64,000 bases of DNA from Brevibacillus fluminis (GTDB lineage: Bacteria; Bacillota; Bacilli; Brevibacillales; Brevibacillaceae), in contig NZ_RHHQ01000023.1 in the NCBI RefSeq assembly GCF_003710825.1, forward strand, positions 1 to 64,000, read 5' to 3'. Made by a program: the position numbers and the translations under genes. Shown here piece by piece: positions 50,186 to 58,196 of the stretch. Under the pieces are notes generated by a model. It was not told where the DNA came from. It saw nothing but the letters and a program-made list of their open reading frames with translations, and searched no databases. Position 1 is the stretch's first letter. Every line of letters begins with the position of its first letter.

Positions 50186-51133
50186 ATGTTCTTGTCCCAA
50201 CAAAACGTCCCCAGCTACGGAGGCCAAGCCGTCATCGAAGGTGTCATGTTCGGCGGGAAAAGCATTACGGTCACGGCTGTCCGTAAAAAGAACCAGGAGA
50301 TTGAGTATTTTGAAGCACCTCGTACAACGAAAGCGTGGCTAACTCCTCTAAAAAAAATCCCGTTTATCCGCGGCATCGTCGGATTGATTGAAGCCAGCGC
50401 AAACGGTGCAAAGCATATGAACTTTGCCTCAGAGCGCTACAGCATGGAATCGGATGAACCTCAGGATACTAAAGGCCCTTCCAAACTGACTCTGATTCTT
50501 GGCGTAGCGGTCGTCGGCGTCCTATCGTTTATTTTTGGTAAACTGGCCTTTACGGTCTTGCCTGCGATTATCGCCGATTTTTTGTTCGGCAAGTGGGTGC
50601 CTTCCGGTTTTTATCAGAACCTCGTGGAGGGTGGCATCAAGATCGTTCTGCTGCTTGGCTATATTCTCGCCATCGCGCAAGCTCCTTTGATCAAACGACT
50701 GTTTCAATATCACGGTGCTGAGCATAAAGTGATTAATGCGTTTGAAGCCGGGGTAGAATTAACAGTAAAAAACGTACAAAAATTTTCCGCCTTGCACTAT
50801 CGTTGCGGAAGTAGCTTCCTCATCTTTACAGTGTTGGTTGGGGTCGTCGTTTACTCGCTATTCGACTACACCACACTTTGGGAACGCGTGATTCAGCGGA
50901 TCATCCTTTTGCCTGCAGTGATCGGCCTTTCCTATGAAGTGCTGCAGCTGACCAACAAGGTGAGAGACATTCCGGTTTTGCGTTTCCTTGGTTACCCGGG
51001 GCTATGGCTGCAAAAAATTACAACCCGCGAACCGGATGACAGCCAGGTCGAGGTGGCCATCGCCGCCTTTGACGCGATGCGTGAACGTGACCTACAAGTT
51101 GCTTCTTCAGGAAATGTAGCCACGACTGGTTAA
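50186..51133 (+). CDS. yqhQ: DUF1385 membrane protein YqhQ
   Basis: A 315-residue protein with the DUF1385 signature GGQAVIEGVMFGGKSITVTA at the N terminus and FQYHGAEHKVINAFEAGVELT near residue 180, plus four or so membrane helices (ILGVAVVGVLSFIFGKLAF, GIKIVLLLGYILAIAQAP, FLIFTVLVGVVVYSLFDY). Function unknown. GGAAGG lies only three bases before the ATG at 50186 and nine before a TTG at 50192, so the true start may be two codons in. Confidence 0.88.
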   Translation: MFLSQQNVPSYGGQAVIEGVMFGGKSITVTAVRKKNQEIEYFEAPRTTKAWLTPLKKIPFIRGIVGLIEASANGAKHMNFASERYSMESDEPQDTKGPSKLTLILGVAVVGVLSFIFGKLAFTVLPAIIADFLFGKWVPSGFYQNLVEGGIKIVLLLGYILAIAQAPLIKRLFQYHGAEHKVINAFEAGVELTVKNVQKFSALHYRCGSSFLIFTVLVGVVVYSLFDYTTLWERVIQRIILLPAVIGLSYEVLQLTNKVRDIPVLRFLGYPGLWLQKITTREPDDSQVEVAIAAFDAMRERDLQVASSGNVATTG

Positions 51134-51161
51134 ATCGATATTACACATTGAGGTGAAGCCC

Positions 51162-51497
51162 ATGCCGAAGCGTTTTCTCCCATATTCTCTTATGGTAGTG
51201 CTGTTGTTGCTTGCAGCGTTTGGATTTGCTTTCAGGCTGTATACAAACCCGATCAACACGCTTCTCGTCATCGGGTTAGCCGCGATAGTCCTGTTCTTTG
51301 TGAATCAGTATCTCAAGACAGGTCGTTTTATGCCGAACGCACGTACGCCTAAAAAACCGACTGAAAAAGCAGCATCGAAAACAGCAAAACGGCATTCGCA
51401 CACCCCTAGAAAACAATATCCGTTCCAAGTAATTGAAGGACAAAAAGGCAAGGCGAAAAACAAAGAGAAAGTTAAAGATGGCAACTTTCCTCAATAA
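51162..51497 (+). CDS. yqhP: SA1362-family membrane protein (YqhP)
   Basis: A 111-residue protein with two N-terminal membrane helices (YSLMVVLLLLAAFGFAFRLY and NTLLVIGLAAIVLFFVNQYL) and a basic, lysine-rich cytoplasmic tail, matching the SA1362/YqhP pattern and position. Function unknown. ATG at 51162 follows GAGGTG; a GTG three codons earlier is inside the ribosome site. Confidence 0.8.
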   Translation: MPKRFLPYSLMVVLLLLAAFGFAFRLYTNPINTLLVIGLAAIVLFFVNQYLKTGRFMPNARTPKKPTEKAASKTAKRHSHTPRKQYPFQVIEGQKGKAKNKEKVKDGNFPQ

Positions 51498-51499
51498 AC

Positions 51500-51537
51500 A
51501 AAAAAAGGGCTACCTCAATGTCGGGGTAGCCCTTTTA
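51500..51537. terminator. Bidirectional terminator between yqhP and yqhO
   Basis: AAAAGGGCTACC pairs with GGTAGCCCTTTT around a 10-base loop, with A and T runs on either side. It overlaps the yqhO stop. Confidence 0.9.
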
Positions 51538-52449
51538 CTGATTGTTGCGATACTGTTTGCAGTACTCTTCGAAATCCCATGTCAGAAAAAACGCTTTCGT
51601 CGCGGCCTTTCCTGACTCATAGAGCATTTCCTTCTGTTCCTGGCTAATATGGAACTGGGTAGCTTTGATCTTGAAGGTGGGGATAAAAATCGTACGTACC
51701 GCGTCTGGCCGCTTTACATACACTTGGTCCTGGGCATCGAGCATGGTGGTCACCACCGCTTTCGTATAGCTGATCAACCCCCTGATCGATTGCGGGTCAG
51801 CGAGTGACTGCTCATCGCCAAACCGGAAACCGAACGTGGGCCAGCGCGGCGTACCAGGCACGTCGAACAGCCAGATTGGGTAATTGCTAAGCAGGCCGCC
51901 GTCTACGACATAGTGCGTCACACCTTCGGCAGTCAGCTTCACCGGCTCGAAATAATAAGGGATGCTGCAGCTCATCCGCACGGCTTTAGCAATGGGCATC
52001 GTCTGGGGATCGATGCCAAACTGAGCAATATCGTCTGGAAACATCAGCATTTTGCCGGAAGTGACGTCCGAAGCGACAATTCGCAGCTTATCGCGTGGCA
52101 GGTCGCCAAATGATTGAATACCTTTTTGCTTAAGCAGCTGTCCGATGAACGCTTCGATCCGGCTGCTCGGATGCAGCCCTTTTGCCAAAAGCAGCTGAAG
52201 ACCAGCTCCAACCACAGGAATTTTGGCCAATCCCCTTCTAGCGACGAGCATCAAGTAATTCAGCTTAAAGAATATCGGCACCATTTCCTCGCTTCGGTAT
52301 CCTGCGGCAAGCAATGCGGCCACTACGGAACCCGCAGAGGTGCCGGCGAGCTTTTCCCAACTGTACCCTCTTGCCTCCATCTCCGCGATCGCGCCGAGGA
52401 ACCCAATTGCCTTGATGCCTCCCCCTTCAAAAACCCCATCGGCTTTCAT
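51535..52449 (-). CDS. yqhO: Patatin-like phospholipase (YqhO)
   Basis: A 304-residue lipid acyl hydrolase of the patatin family. The oxyanion glycine loop EGGGIKAIGFLGA begins at residue 8, the nucleophile is in LAGTSAGSVVAALLAAG near residue 39, and the catalytic Asp is in YVVDGGLLSNYPIW near residue 185. The lipid substrate is unknown. Convergent with yqhP, as in B. subtilis synteny. Confidence 0.9.
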   Translation of the reverse strand: MKADGVFEGGGIKAIGFLGAIAEMEARGYSWEKLAGTSAGSVVAALLAAGYRSEEMVPIFFKLNYLMLVARRGLAKIPVVGAGLQLLLAKGLHPSSRIEAFIGQLLKQKGIQSFGDLPRDKLRIVASDVTSGKMLMFPDDIAQFGIDPQTMPIAKAVRMSCSIPYYFEPVKLTAEGVTHYVVDGGLLSNYPIWLFDVPGTPRWPTFGFRFGDEQSLADPQSIRGLISYTKAVVTTMLDAQDQVYVKRPDAVRTIFIPTFKIKATQFHISQEQKEMLYESGKAATKAFFLTWDFEEYCKQYRNNQ

Positions 52450-52584
52450 GACGGCGCCCCCTCCCTTTCCTACATATATAGAAGGAGGACATTTTGTTTT
52501 AGAACAAAAACCATTTCATCCGCAGCCATCGTTTCACCGAGAAAGCCACATCGCACATAAGAACCATTCGTTTTCCCTCATAAA

Positions 52585-52617
52585 AAAAAGCCCCGCATCA
52601 AGCAGAGGCCTTACTTC
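52585..52617 (-). terminator. Terminator after the lipoprotein gene
   Basis: On the minus strand an imperfect stem (AAGGCCTCTGC with GCGGGGCTT) around TTGAT is followed by T8. Confidence 0.65.
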
Positions 52618-52625
52618 TTACTAGA

Positions 52626-53636
52626 TTATGATTGAGCAGGCAGTTCGATTTTGGCTATGGATGCCCCGATCCCAGCTTCATTCGCTTTGTTCACGCCACG
52701 GGGCTGGTCATAGTTGCTCACATATAGCGTATTTCCGATGAAATGGAGGCTCGCCGGGAATTCCAGTACCCCTGCATTGGCATTTTCCCAGACCGGTGTT
52801 ACTTTCCCATGTGCATCCACTTTCACAACGGAGTTGCGTTCATTGGCGCATGCGTACAGGTCGCCATCAGGACCGAACGCAATCCCATCTGCACCGTACA
52901 GGCGCTGGTCTTTGGCAAATCGCTTAACTTGGCCAAATGTCCCGTCATCGCCGATCGCGACGCGGTTAATTTCACCGGAGCTGGTATTGGCCATATAGAG
53001 CCTTCCTTCACGGTCAAATGCAAGACCATTGACAACAATTGGCTGCGTTTTTCGTTCAGCATGTATTCCGCTCACCCATGTCCGCATCTTGCCATCGGGA
53101 CTCACGACATAGATGTTCCCAGTGGCGGCGCCGCTGACATACAGATTTCCTTTCGCATCAAAGGCAAGCCCGTTCGCCCCATTCGTTCCGGTCGCGAACG
53201 TCTCTACTTTGCTCGGGTCGAATGCGCCTTGCTCCAGTGCTTTCGCGGACACCTTGAAGATCACGCCCGCCTCGCCTTGGCTGCCGCCGCTCGCCAAATA
53301 CAGATTGCCGCTTTGGTCAAAAGCCATCCCGGTGGCCGGCCGAGGCAGTGTCGTCAATACCTCCACTCGTCCGCTATCCGGCAGCACCCGCATAAGATGC
53401 CGTGAATCCATGTCACTAGTGTACAATCTGCCTTTTGTATCGCCAATCAAACCCTCAACCCGCATGCCTGTTGACTTGGCCGGGTCCAGATCAGTCAAAA
53501 TTGTTGCATGAGGCTCCGTTACGGCTGACAAGCTCGGAGCTGGCTTGGGCGCAACGTCGGAAACGACACTGCACGCACTGAGAAGAAACGTCGCGCAGAG
53601 CACAGCTGCGTATGATCCAATTGTTTTTTTGCGCAT
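52626..53636 (-). CDS. SMP-30/NHL-type beta-propeller lipoprotein
   Basis: A 336-residue protein with a lipoprotein signal (lipobox LLSAC near residue 21), so it is probably anchored outside the membrane. The rest is a six-bladed propeller of the SMP-30/gluconolactonase or NHL type, with repeated blades such as GLIGDTKGRLYTSDMDS, GMAFDQSGNLYLASGG, GLAFDAKGNLYVSGA, GLAFDREGRLYMANT and GIAFGPDGDLYACAN. Ligand or enzyme activity cannot be told. The gene and the small one beside it interrupt the yqhO-mntR order of B. subtilis. Confidence 0.85.
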   Translation of the reverse strand: MRKKTIGSYAAVLCATFLLSACSVVSDVAPKPAPSLSAVTEPHATILTDLDPAKSTGMRVEGLIGDTKGRLYTSDMDSRHLMRVLPDSGRVEVLTTLPRPATGMAFDQSGNLYLASGGSQGEAGVIFKVSAKALEQGAFDPSKVETFATGTNGANGLAFDAKGNLYVSGAATGNIYVVSPDGKMRTWVSGIHAERKTQPIVVNGLAFDREGRLYMANTSSGEINRVAIGDDGTFGQVKRFAKDQRLYGADGIAFGPDGDLYACANERNSVVKVDAHGKVTPVWENANAGVLEFPASLHFIGNTLYVSNYDQPRGVNKANEAGIGASIAKIELPAQS

Positions 53637-53688
53637 GAATGATCTCCTCCTGCTTACATGGTAGTCGAGAGCGTAGTATGACCACCGC

Positions 53689-53931
53689 TCATGTCCCCAT
53701 TTTATAAGCAGGCCCGATCCACCAGACCATCCACTTGTCGGCCAAACTGCCCATCCACAACGAACGGTAAAAATGCCCCAAACTCCGCTTCATATATACG
53801 CTTTCATGAATAATTACAGAGGATTTACTCGCGCTTCCCTCGTCATCAAAGCGCCACATTTCAGGAGAAAATTGGCGTATCGAAGTCAAAATCCCCTCCG
53901 CCCGCTGTATCAAGTGATCCATGTTTTCCAT
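53689..53931 (-). CDS. Uncharacterised 80-residue protein
   Basis: A small soluble protein without a recognisable family: helical N terminus (MDHLIQRAEGILTSIRQF) and a tryptophan-rich C terminus (RSLWMGSLADKWMVWWIGPAY). The ATG at 53931 is eight bases after AGGTG; an ATG seven codons upstream is also in frame. It lies between mntR and the lipoprotein gene, 45 bases after mntR. Confidence 0.55.
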   Translation of the reverse strand: MENMDHLIQRAEGILTSIRQFSPEMWRFDDEGSASKSSVIIHESVYMKRSLGHFYRSLWMGSLADKWMVWWIGPAYKMGT

Positions 53932-53976
53932 GAATGCACCTGAGAACAGCATCGTGAGGGGAATTCCATCGCGATG

Positions 53977-54411
53977 TTAGGATTCCTCTTCTTTTTGCTC
54001 ATCCTCTTGTTTAATGCGCAGCAGTTCAACCGATCGCTGCGGGTCTTGCTCGAAATACGCCATCAAATATTCAATGCAGGTGATCGATTCCCAGCTGAGA
54101 TGGTGCTCGATTCCTTCGACATCTTTATAGATGTGCTCTTCATCAACGCCGATCAGGCGCAAAAATTCTTCCAAGAGCGTATGTCGATGAACCAGACGCT
54201 TCCCGATCTTTTTCCCTTTTGGTGTAAGTACAAGTCCACGATATTTCTCATAAACCAGATATTTATCTTTGTCAAGTTTTTGGACCATTTTAGTAACCGA
54301 TGAGGGGTGTACGGCCAAGGCTTCCGCGATGTCTGAAACACGAGCATAGCCTTTTTCTTCAATTAAACTGTATATTTTCTCTAAATAATCTTCCATGCTT
54401 GGAGTTGGCAC
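53977..54411 (-). CDS. mntR: Manganese-dependent repressor MntR
   Basis: DtxR-family repressor that binds DNA when loaded with Mn(II) and shuts off manganese import. The 144-residue protein is nearly identical in its first 80 residues to the B. subtilis pattern: PSMEDYLEKIYSLIEEKGYA (metal ligands Asp8 and Glu11 kept), the helix-turn-helix ALAVHPSSVTKMVQKLDK, and the remaining ligands in GVDEEHIYKDVEGIEHHLSWE (His77, Glu99, Glu102, His103 region). Target boxes are found upstream of mntH 3.5 kb away. It has its own sigma-A promoter. Confidence 0.96.
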   Translation of the reverse strand: MPTPSMEDYLEKIYSLIEEKGYARVSDIAEALAVHPSSVTKMVQKLDKDKYLVYEKYRGLVLTPKGKKIGKRLVHRHTLLEEFLRLIGVDEEHIYKDVEGIEHHLSWESITCIEYLMAYFEQDPQRSVELLRIKQEDEQKEEES

Positions 54412-54452
54412 ATTAAATCCCTCGTTTCAGCCTTCAAAATGCAGACAAATCC

Positions 54453-54482
54453 ATAATACCGTGAAAAAAGAAAAAGATGCAA
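54453..54482 (-). promoter_or_regulatory. Sigma-A promoter of mntR
   Basis: Minus strand TTGCAT, 18-base spacer, TATTAT, about 40 bases before the mntR start. Confidence 0.65.
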
Positions 54483-54575
54483 GGAAAACCTCCAAATTTT
54501 TCTTTATCGCATAGGTTCTGAAAGGCTATAGCTTGCACATAGATTGGTACTAGCTCTTATGAAGGATGATGCCAA

Positions 54576-55610
54576 ATGAACCGAACGGCTTGGCAGATCG
54601 CCGTCATTTCTGCTGCCTCTGCGCTAGGGGGAACCTACCTGTTCGGCGGAGAGTGGCTGCGATTTTTTTCCTATTTCGGATCGTGGGGGACGATCGGCAT
54701 CGTGCTTGTCACCCTCGGATTCGTCTGGTTGACAGCCAAAATAGTCCTGCTCATTCGCGATACAGGTTTGCAATCACACCGACAATTTTTGTTCCATCTG
54801 TTTGGCGAACGAGCGGCACCGGCGCTTTCGTCCACGCTGGCGCTATTGCTTCTCATCTATGTTGGATCGCTCTTGCAGGAATACGCAAAAGCTGCGCAAG
54901 GTACCTTATCTCTTCCGATGCTGGCAGGAATGTTGGTCTGTGCCGCACTATCATTCGCTTTCCTTCGATCAAAAGGATCTACTGTGTTTGCAGGTTCCAT
55001 CATTGCCCTTGCTATGAGCGCTCTCCTGCTCGGTCTTGTCTTTTCCTTACAGCACTATGTACCACTTCCTCCGCTCACCTATCAATTGAATATTTCCTGG
55101 CTGTGGCATGCGATTTTCTTTGTTTGCTTGCATGCTCTACTCCTTTTCTCGGCTTTCCTTCCAACCCACTCGACCGAGGACACTAGCGTAAGCACTCCCG
55201 TCGTTTATTTGGGGGCAGCGTTCGGGGGAATAATCATCCTCACCATCAGCCTGATCGGGCACTTTGCTATTTTGGCTCATTGGCATGACGCGCATTCCTT
55301 GGAAAATCCGTTGCTCGAAATTTTGACCAACCGCTCCCCATTGTTATTGTACCCGTACCTGCTTGTGGCGCTTTGGCAAGTGAGTCTGGTGGCTTCCATG
55401 CTCATCCGTTCGGTCTGCGAACCGCTTCTACAGTCTTCTGAACTACGCCCGTTACCGCTCCAGCTGCTCTTTTTGGGACTGGTAGTCCTGATCGCCTTTG
55501 GCGGAAGCATCGTTCCGCATTTTTCCGTGTACGTCGAGCTCCTTCTGCGGCTGATCGGATTTACCATCTTAGTCCGGCTCATACAACAAAAATTTGCAAA
55601 ACGCCCATGA
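54576..55610 (+). CDS. YkvI-like polytopic membrane carrier
   Basis: A 344-residue protein with about ten membrane helices, resembling the YkvI family, a distant branch of the amino-acid carrier (LeuT-fold) group. The first helix block AVISAASALGGTYLFGGEWLRFF carries the helix break expected of that fold. The substrate is unknown. A terminator overlaps its stop codon. Confidence 0.7.
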   Translation: MNRTAWQIAVISAASALGGTYLFGGEWLRFFSYFGSWGTIGIVLVTLGFVWLTAKIVLLIRDTGLQSHRQFLFHLFGERAAPALSSTLALLLLIYVGSLLQEYAKAAQGTLSLPMLAGMLVCAALSFAFLRSKGSTVFAGSIIALAMSALLLGLVFSLQHYVPLPPLTYQLNISWLWHAIFFVCLHALLLFSAFLPTHSTEDTSVSTPVVYLGAAFGGIIILTISLIGHFAILAHWHDAHSLENPLLEILTNRSPLLLYPYLLVALWQVSLVASMLIRSVCEPLLQSSELRPLPLQLLFLGLVVLIAFGGSIVPHFSVYVELLLRLIGFTILVRLIQQKFAKRP

Positions 55611-55648
55611 CCACTCCACTTGGTCGTCGGGCGTTTTGCAATTTTCTT
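55596..55648. terminator. Bidirectional terminator
   Basis: A perfect 11-base stem (GCAAAACGCCC/GGGCGTTTTGC) whose first arm contains the end of the YkvI-like gene; T-rich tracts follow on both strands. Confidence 0.92.
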
Positions 55649-55654
55649 TTGGAA

Positions 55655-56446
55655 TTATGTGAGCCGTGATTTGCAGATTGGAATCAGCTCACGGATAAAA
55701 ACACGTGTTTCGACGGCGCGCTTCATCCGATTCATAGTTGCTGGGCTTCCCTCATGCGACTGTCGCAGTCTCAGCGCTTCTGTGATCAACGGATGCCAGC
55801 GCTGCGGGAGTGCTGCAATAGCTTCCTCCGCCGCCTTCGTTTTGGTGACGATACGCTGATGGGTGACCGTATCGTAAATGCGGCACATCGTCAGCACAGC
55901 GAATTCCACCCATTCGTCCGCGAGAAATAACAGTAGCTGGCTTGATTTTTTCTCCCAATACTGTGTCAGGTTGTCCTGCATCGCCTCCATGACATCACCC
56001 CAGGTTACCCCGATTGCAAGCGCCGCGCATTCTTTCCCCGCGATGGTAAACCCGTGATGATGAAGCAGCCACCATGTCACATGATTGAGATCCCAATGAC
56101 CTGAGGCATGGAACGCCCCTTCAGAACAGTATGGGTATGGTCGCAGCTCAGCATTTGTTTTTCCGACATCCGCTTCCGTCACATAAACGCCGTCAAGCTT
56201 CCCAGCAAGCGGTAGCTTATCTTTCAACTTGCGATGAAGCTCATCGAGCGCAAGACTCTCCTCTGTTGTAAGCTCCTCTGTTAAGATGGTCACAAAATCA
56301 ATGTCACTCTTCCCCTCCTCATACCCTCCTAGCGAAATGGAGCCGTATAAATAGACACCAACGAGCTTATGTGGCAAGAACATCCGCAGCTGTTCCGCGT
56401 ATGTATGCACAATATGAGAAATTGATTTCGGCAATTCGTTTTTCAT
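55655..56446 (-). CDS. Putative aminoglycoside adenylyltransferase
   Basis: A 263-residue nucleotidyltransferase of the AadA/ANT type. The N-terminal domain has the nucleotidyltransferase signature GVYLYGSISLGGYEEGKSDIDF near residue 30 with the two metal-binding aspartates, and the C-terminal helical domain has LGVTWGD-like and EWVEFAVLTMCRIYDT segments matching the DUF4111 region of ANT(9) and ANT(3'') enzymes. Chromosomal homologues exist in many soil Bacillales and do not always confer resistance. Spectinomycin or streptomycin modification is therefore possible but unproven. Confidence 0.8.
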   Translation of the reverse strand: MKNELPKSISHIVHTYAEQLRMFLPHKLVGVYLYGSISLGGYEEGKSDIDFVTILTEELTTEESLALDELHRKLKDKLPLAGKLDGVYVTEADVGKTNAELRPYPYCSEGAFHASGHWDLNHVTWWLLHHHGFTIAGKECAALAIGVTWGDVMEAMQDNLTQYWEKKSSQLLLFLADEWVEFAVLTMCRIYDTVTHQRIVTKTKAAEEAIAALPQRWHPLITEALRLRQSHEGSPATMNRMKRAVETRVFIRELIPICKSRLT

Positions 56447-56510
56447 CGTTACCTCGTCTTGTGTTTATTTGGTAAGACGCTGCCTGTGCCGATTTCGTTA
56501 CCGCACCCAA

Positions 56511-56553
56511 CAAAAAAAAGCGGCCCCATTTGTAGATATGGTCACCGCTTTTT
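56511..56553. terminator. Terminator after mntH
   Basis: AAAAAGCGG and CCAT pair with ATGG and CCGCTTTTT, with T-runs on both strands. Confidence 0.85.
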
Positions 56554-56556
56554 TGA

Positions 56557-57915
56557 TTAACCGAAAATGGTCTGGAACAAGAGGTACGCATTCAGCACCA
56601 TGATGATGCCGGCTACGATCCATGCGAGGATTTTCAACCACAATGGGTTGACGAACTCGCCCATTTTATTTTTGTCGTTCGTAAATTTGACGAGTGGAAC
56701 GACCGCGAACGAAAGCTGCAGAGACAAAATGACCTGGCTCAAAATCAACAGCTGTGCGGTTCCGCCTTCCCCGTACATCGCCGTTACGATCACGGCTGGA
56801 ATGATGGCAATCAATCGGGTCAGCAAGCGGCGAATCCACGGCTTCATGCGGATATTGAGGAACCCTTCCATGACGATCTGCCCTGCCAGCGTACCCGTCA
56901 GCGTGGAGTTTTGCCCCGATGCAAGCAGCGCCACCCCGAAAAGGATACTGCCTAACGTCGTGCCCAAAAGCGGTGTGAGCAGGTGATATGCATCATTGAT
57001 ATCAGCGACATCCGTCATACCAGCTCGGTGAAACGTGGCTGCCGAGAGAATCAAAATCCCCGCATTGATGAAGAGCGCAAACAAAAGCGCGATGGTCGAA
57101 TCCAACGTGGCAAAGCGGATGGCCTCACGTTTGCCACGGCTGGTCAAGCTGAATTGACGGGTTTGGACGATCGACGAATGCAAATACAGATTGTGCGGCA
57201 TTACGGTTGCACCCAATATCCCGATCGCGATATAGAGCATTTCTGGGTTGCTCAAGATTTCCGCATTCGGAACAAACCCTTTGGCGATCCCGAGCATATC
57301 CGGTTTGGACAAGAACATCTCCACCGCAAAGCAGCCGCCGATCGTCACGATCAGAATGATGACCAATGCTTCGATATAACGGAAGCCTTTGTTTTGCAAG
57401 AACAAAATCAACACGACATCAATCGCGGTCAAAATCACGCCGTACAACAACGGAATTCCAAACAGCAGGTTCAGCGCGACCGCCGCACCAATCACTTCTG
57501 CCAAATCGCAAGCTGCGATGGCAAGCTCGCATAAAAACCAAAGCCCCATATTGACTGGCTTGCTGTAGTGATCCCGGCACGCTTGAGCGAGGTCTCTTCC
57601 GGTGGCAATTCCCAATTTCCCAGCCAATGCTTGGAGCAGGATAGCCATCAGGTTGGACAGCATCACGACGGACAAGAGCGTGTAGCCAAACAGCGACCCA
57701 CCCGCGATGTCAGTCGCCCAGTTGCCCGGGTCCATGTAGCCGACCGCTACCAAGTAGCCAGGACCGACAAATGCCAGAAACTTGCGAAACCAGGAGCCGG
57801 TCGTTGGCACCTTCAGCGAACGATGCACTTCTTGCAATGACGGCTGCTTCCGGTCTTGTTTCCAGCCGTCCGAACGTTCTTCTATCGACATTGCTTTTGC
57901 ATATTCTTTTGCCAT
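56557..57915 (-). CDS. mntH: Nramp-family manganese transporter MntH
   Basis: Proton-coupled divalent metal importer. The 452-residue protein has eleven membrane helices and the Nramp metal-site motifs VGYMDPGNWATDI in TM1 near residue 65 (Asp-Pro-Gly-Asn) and GATVMPHNLYLHSS in TM6 near residue 245 (Met-Pro-His). It lacks an N-terminal signal. The ATG at 57915 starts MAKEYAKAM; the frame continues upstream across the operator without support. MntR boxes flank its promoter, so it should be repressed by manganese. Confidence 0.95.
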   Translation of the reverse strand: MAKEYAKAMSIEERSDGWKQDRKQPSLQEVHRSLKVPTTGSWFRKFLAFVGPGYLVAVGYMDPGNWATDIAGGSLFGYTLLSVVMLSNLMAILLQALAGKLGIATGRDLAQACRDHYSKPVNMGLWFLCELAIAACDLAEVIGAAVALNLLFGIPLLYGVILTAIDVVLILFLQNKGFRYIEALVIILIVTIGGCFAVEMFLSKPDMLGIAKGFVPNAEILSNPEMLYIAIGILGATVMPHNLYLHSSIVQTRQFSLTSRGKREAIRFATLDSTIALLFALFINAGILILSAATFHRAGMTDVADINDAYHLLTPLLGTTLGSILFGVALLASGQNSTLTGTLAGQIVMEGFLNIRMKPWIRRLLTRLIAIIPAVIVTAMYGEGGTAQLLILSQVILSLQLSFAVVPLVKFTNDKNKMGEFVNPLWLKILAWIVAGIIMVLNAYLLFQTIFG

Positions 57916-57970
57916 GTTGTTCACCACTCTCTTTATGTCATCTCTATTTATGTGGAATGGACTAATTTTT

Positions 57971-57984
57971 TTGCCTCTAGGCAA
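57971..57984. promoter_or_regulatory. MntR box downstream of the mntH -10
   Basis: TTGCCT-CT-AGGCAA is an inverted repeat with perfect six-base arms, like the MntR operators of Bacillus (TTTGCCT...AGGAAA type). It lies 15-35 bases after the predicted transcription start. Confidence 0.75.
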
Positions 57985-58001
57985 CATATGCGCTAAAAAA
58001 A

Positions 58002-58031
58002 ATTATGTGATTGATTTGTTGTGGACAGCAA
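58002..58031 (-). promoter_or_regulatory. Promoter of mntH
   Basis: Minus strand TTGCTG, 18-base spacer, CATAAT. Confidence 0.6.
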
Positions 58032-58036
58032 CATTT

Positions 58037-58055
58037 TTTGCATCAGGGAAACTTT
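58037..58055. promoter_or_regulatory. Second MntR box upstream of the mntH -35
   Basis: TTTGCATCAGGGAAACTTT resembles the known B. subtilis MntR operator TTTGCATGAGGGAAACTTT, differing at one position, as far as I recall that operator. It lies just upstream of the -35. Confidence 0.75.
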
Positions 58056-58157
58056 CTGACTTCAGTATACAAAGATCACTTCTGATTGTAAATAGTAATT
58101 GCTTGAATTGTGGAAATAAATGGGCGGCTCATAGCCTCTATTTTTATTTGCACAGCG

Positions 58158-58186
58158 AAAAAGCATCCGCGACGGATGCTTTTTTC
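58158..58186. terminator. Terminator after the acyl-CoA ligase gene
   Basis: AAAAAGCATCCG-CGA-CGGATGCTTTTTT, a perfect stem with T-runs on both strands. Confidence 0.92.
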
Positions 58187-58196
58187 TCAAGAAATA

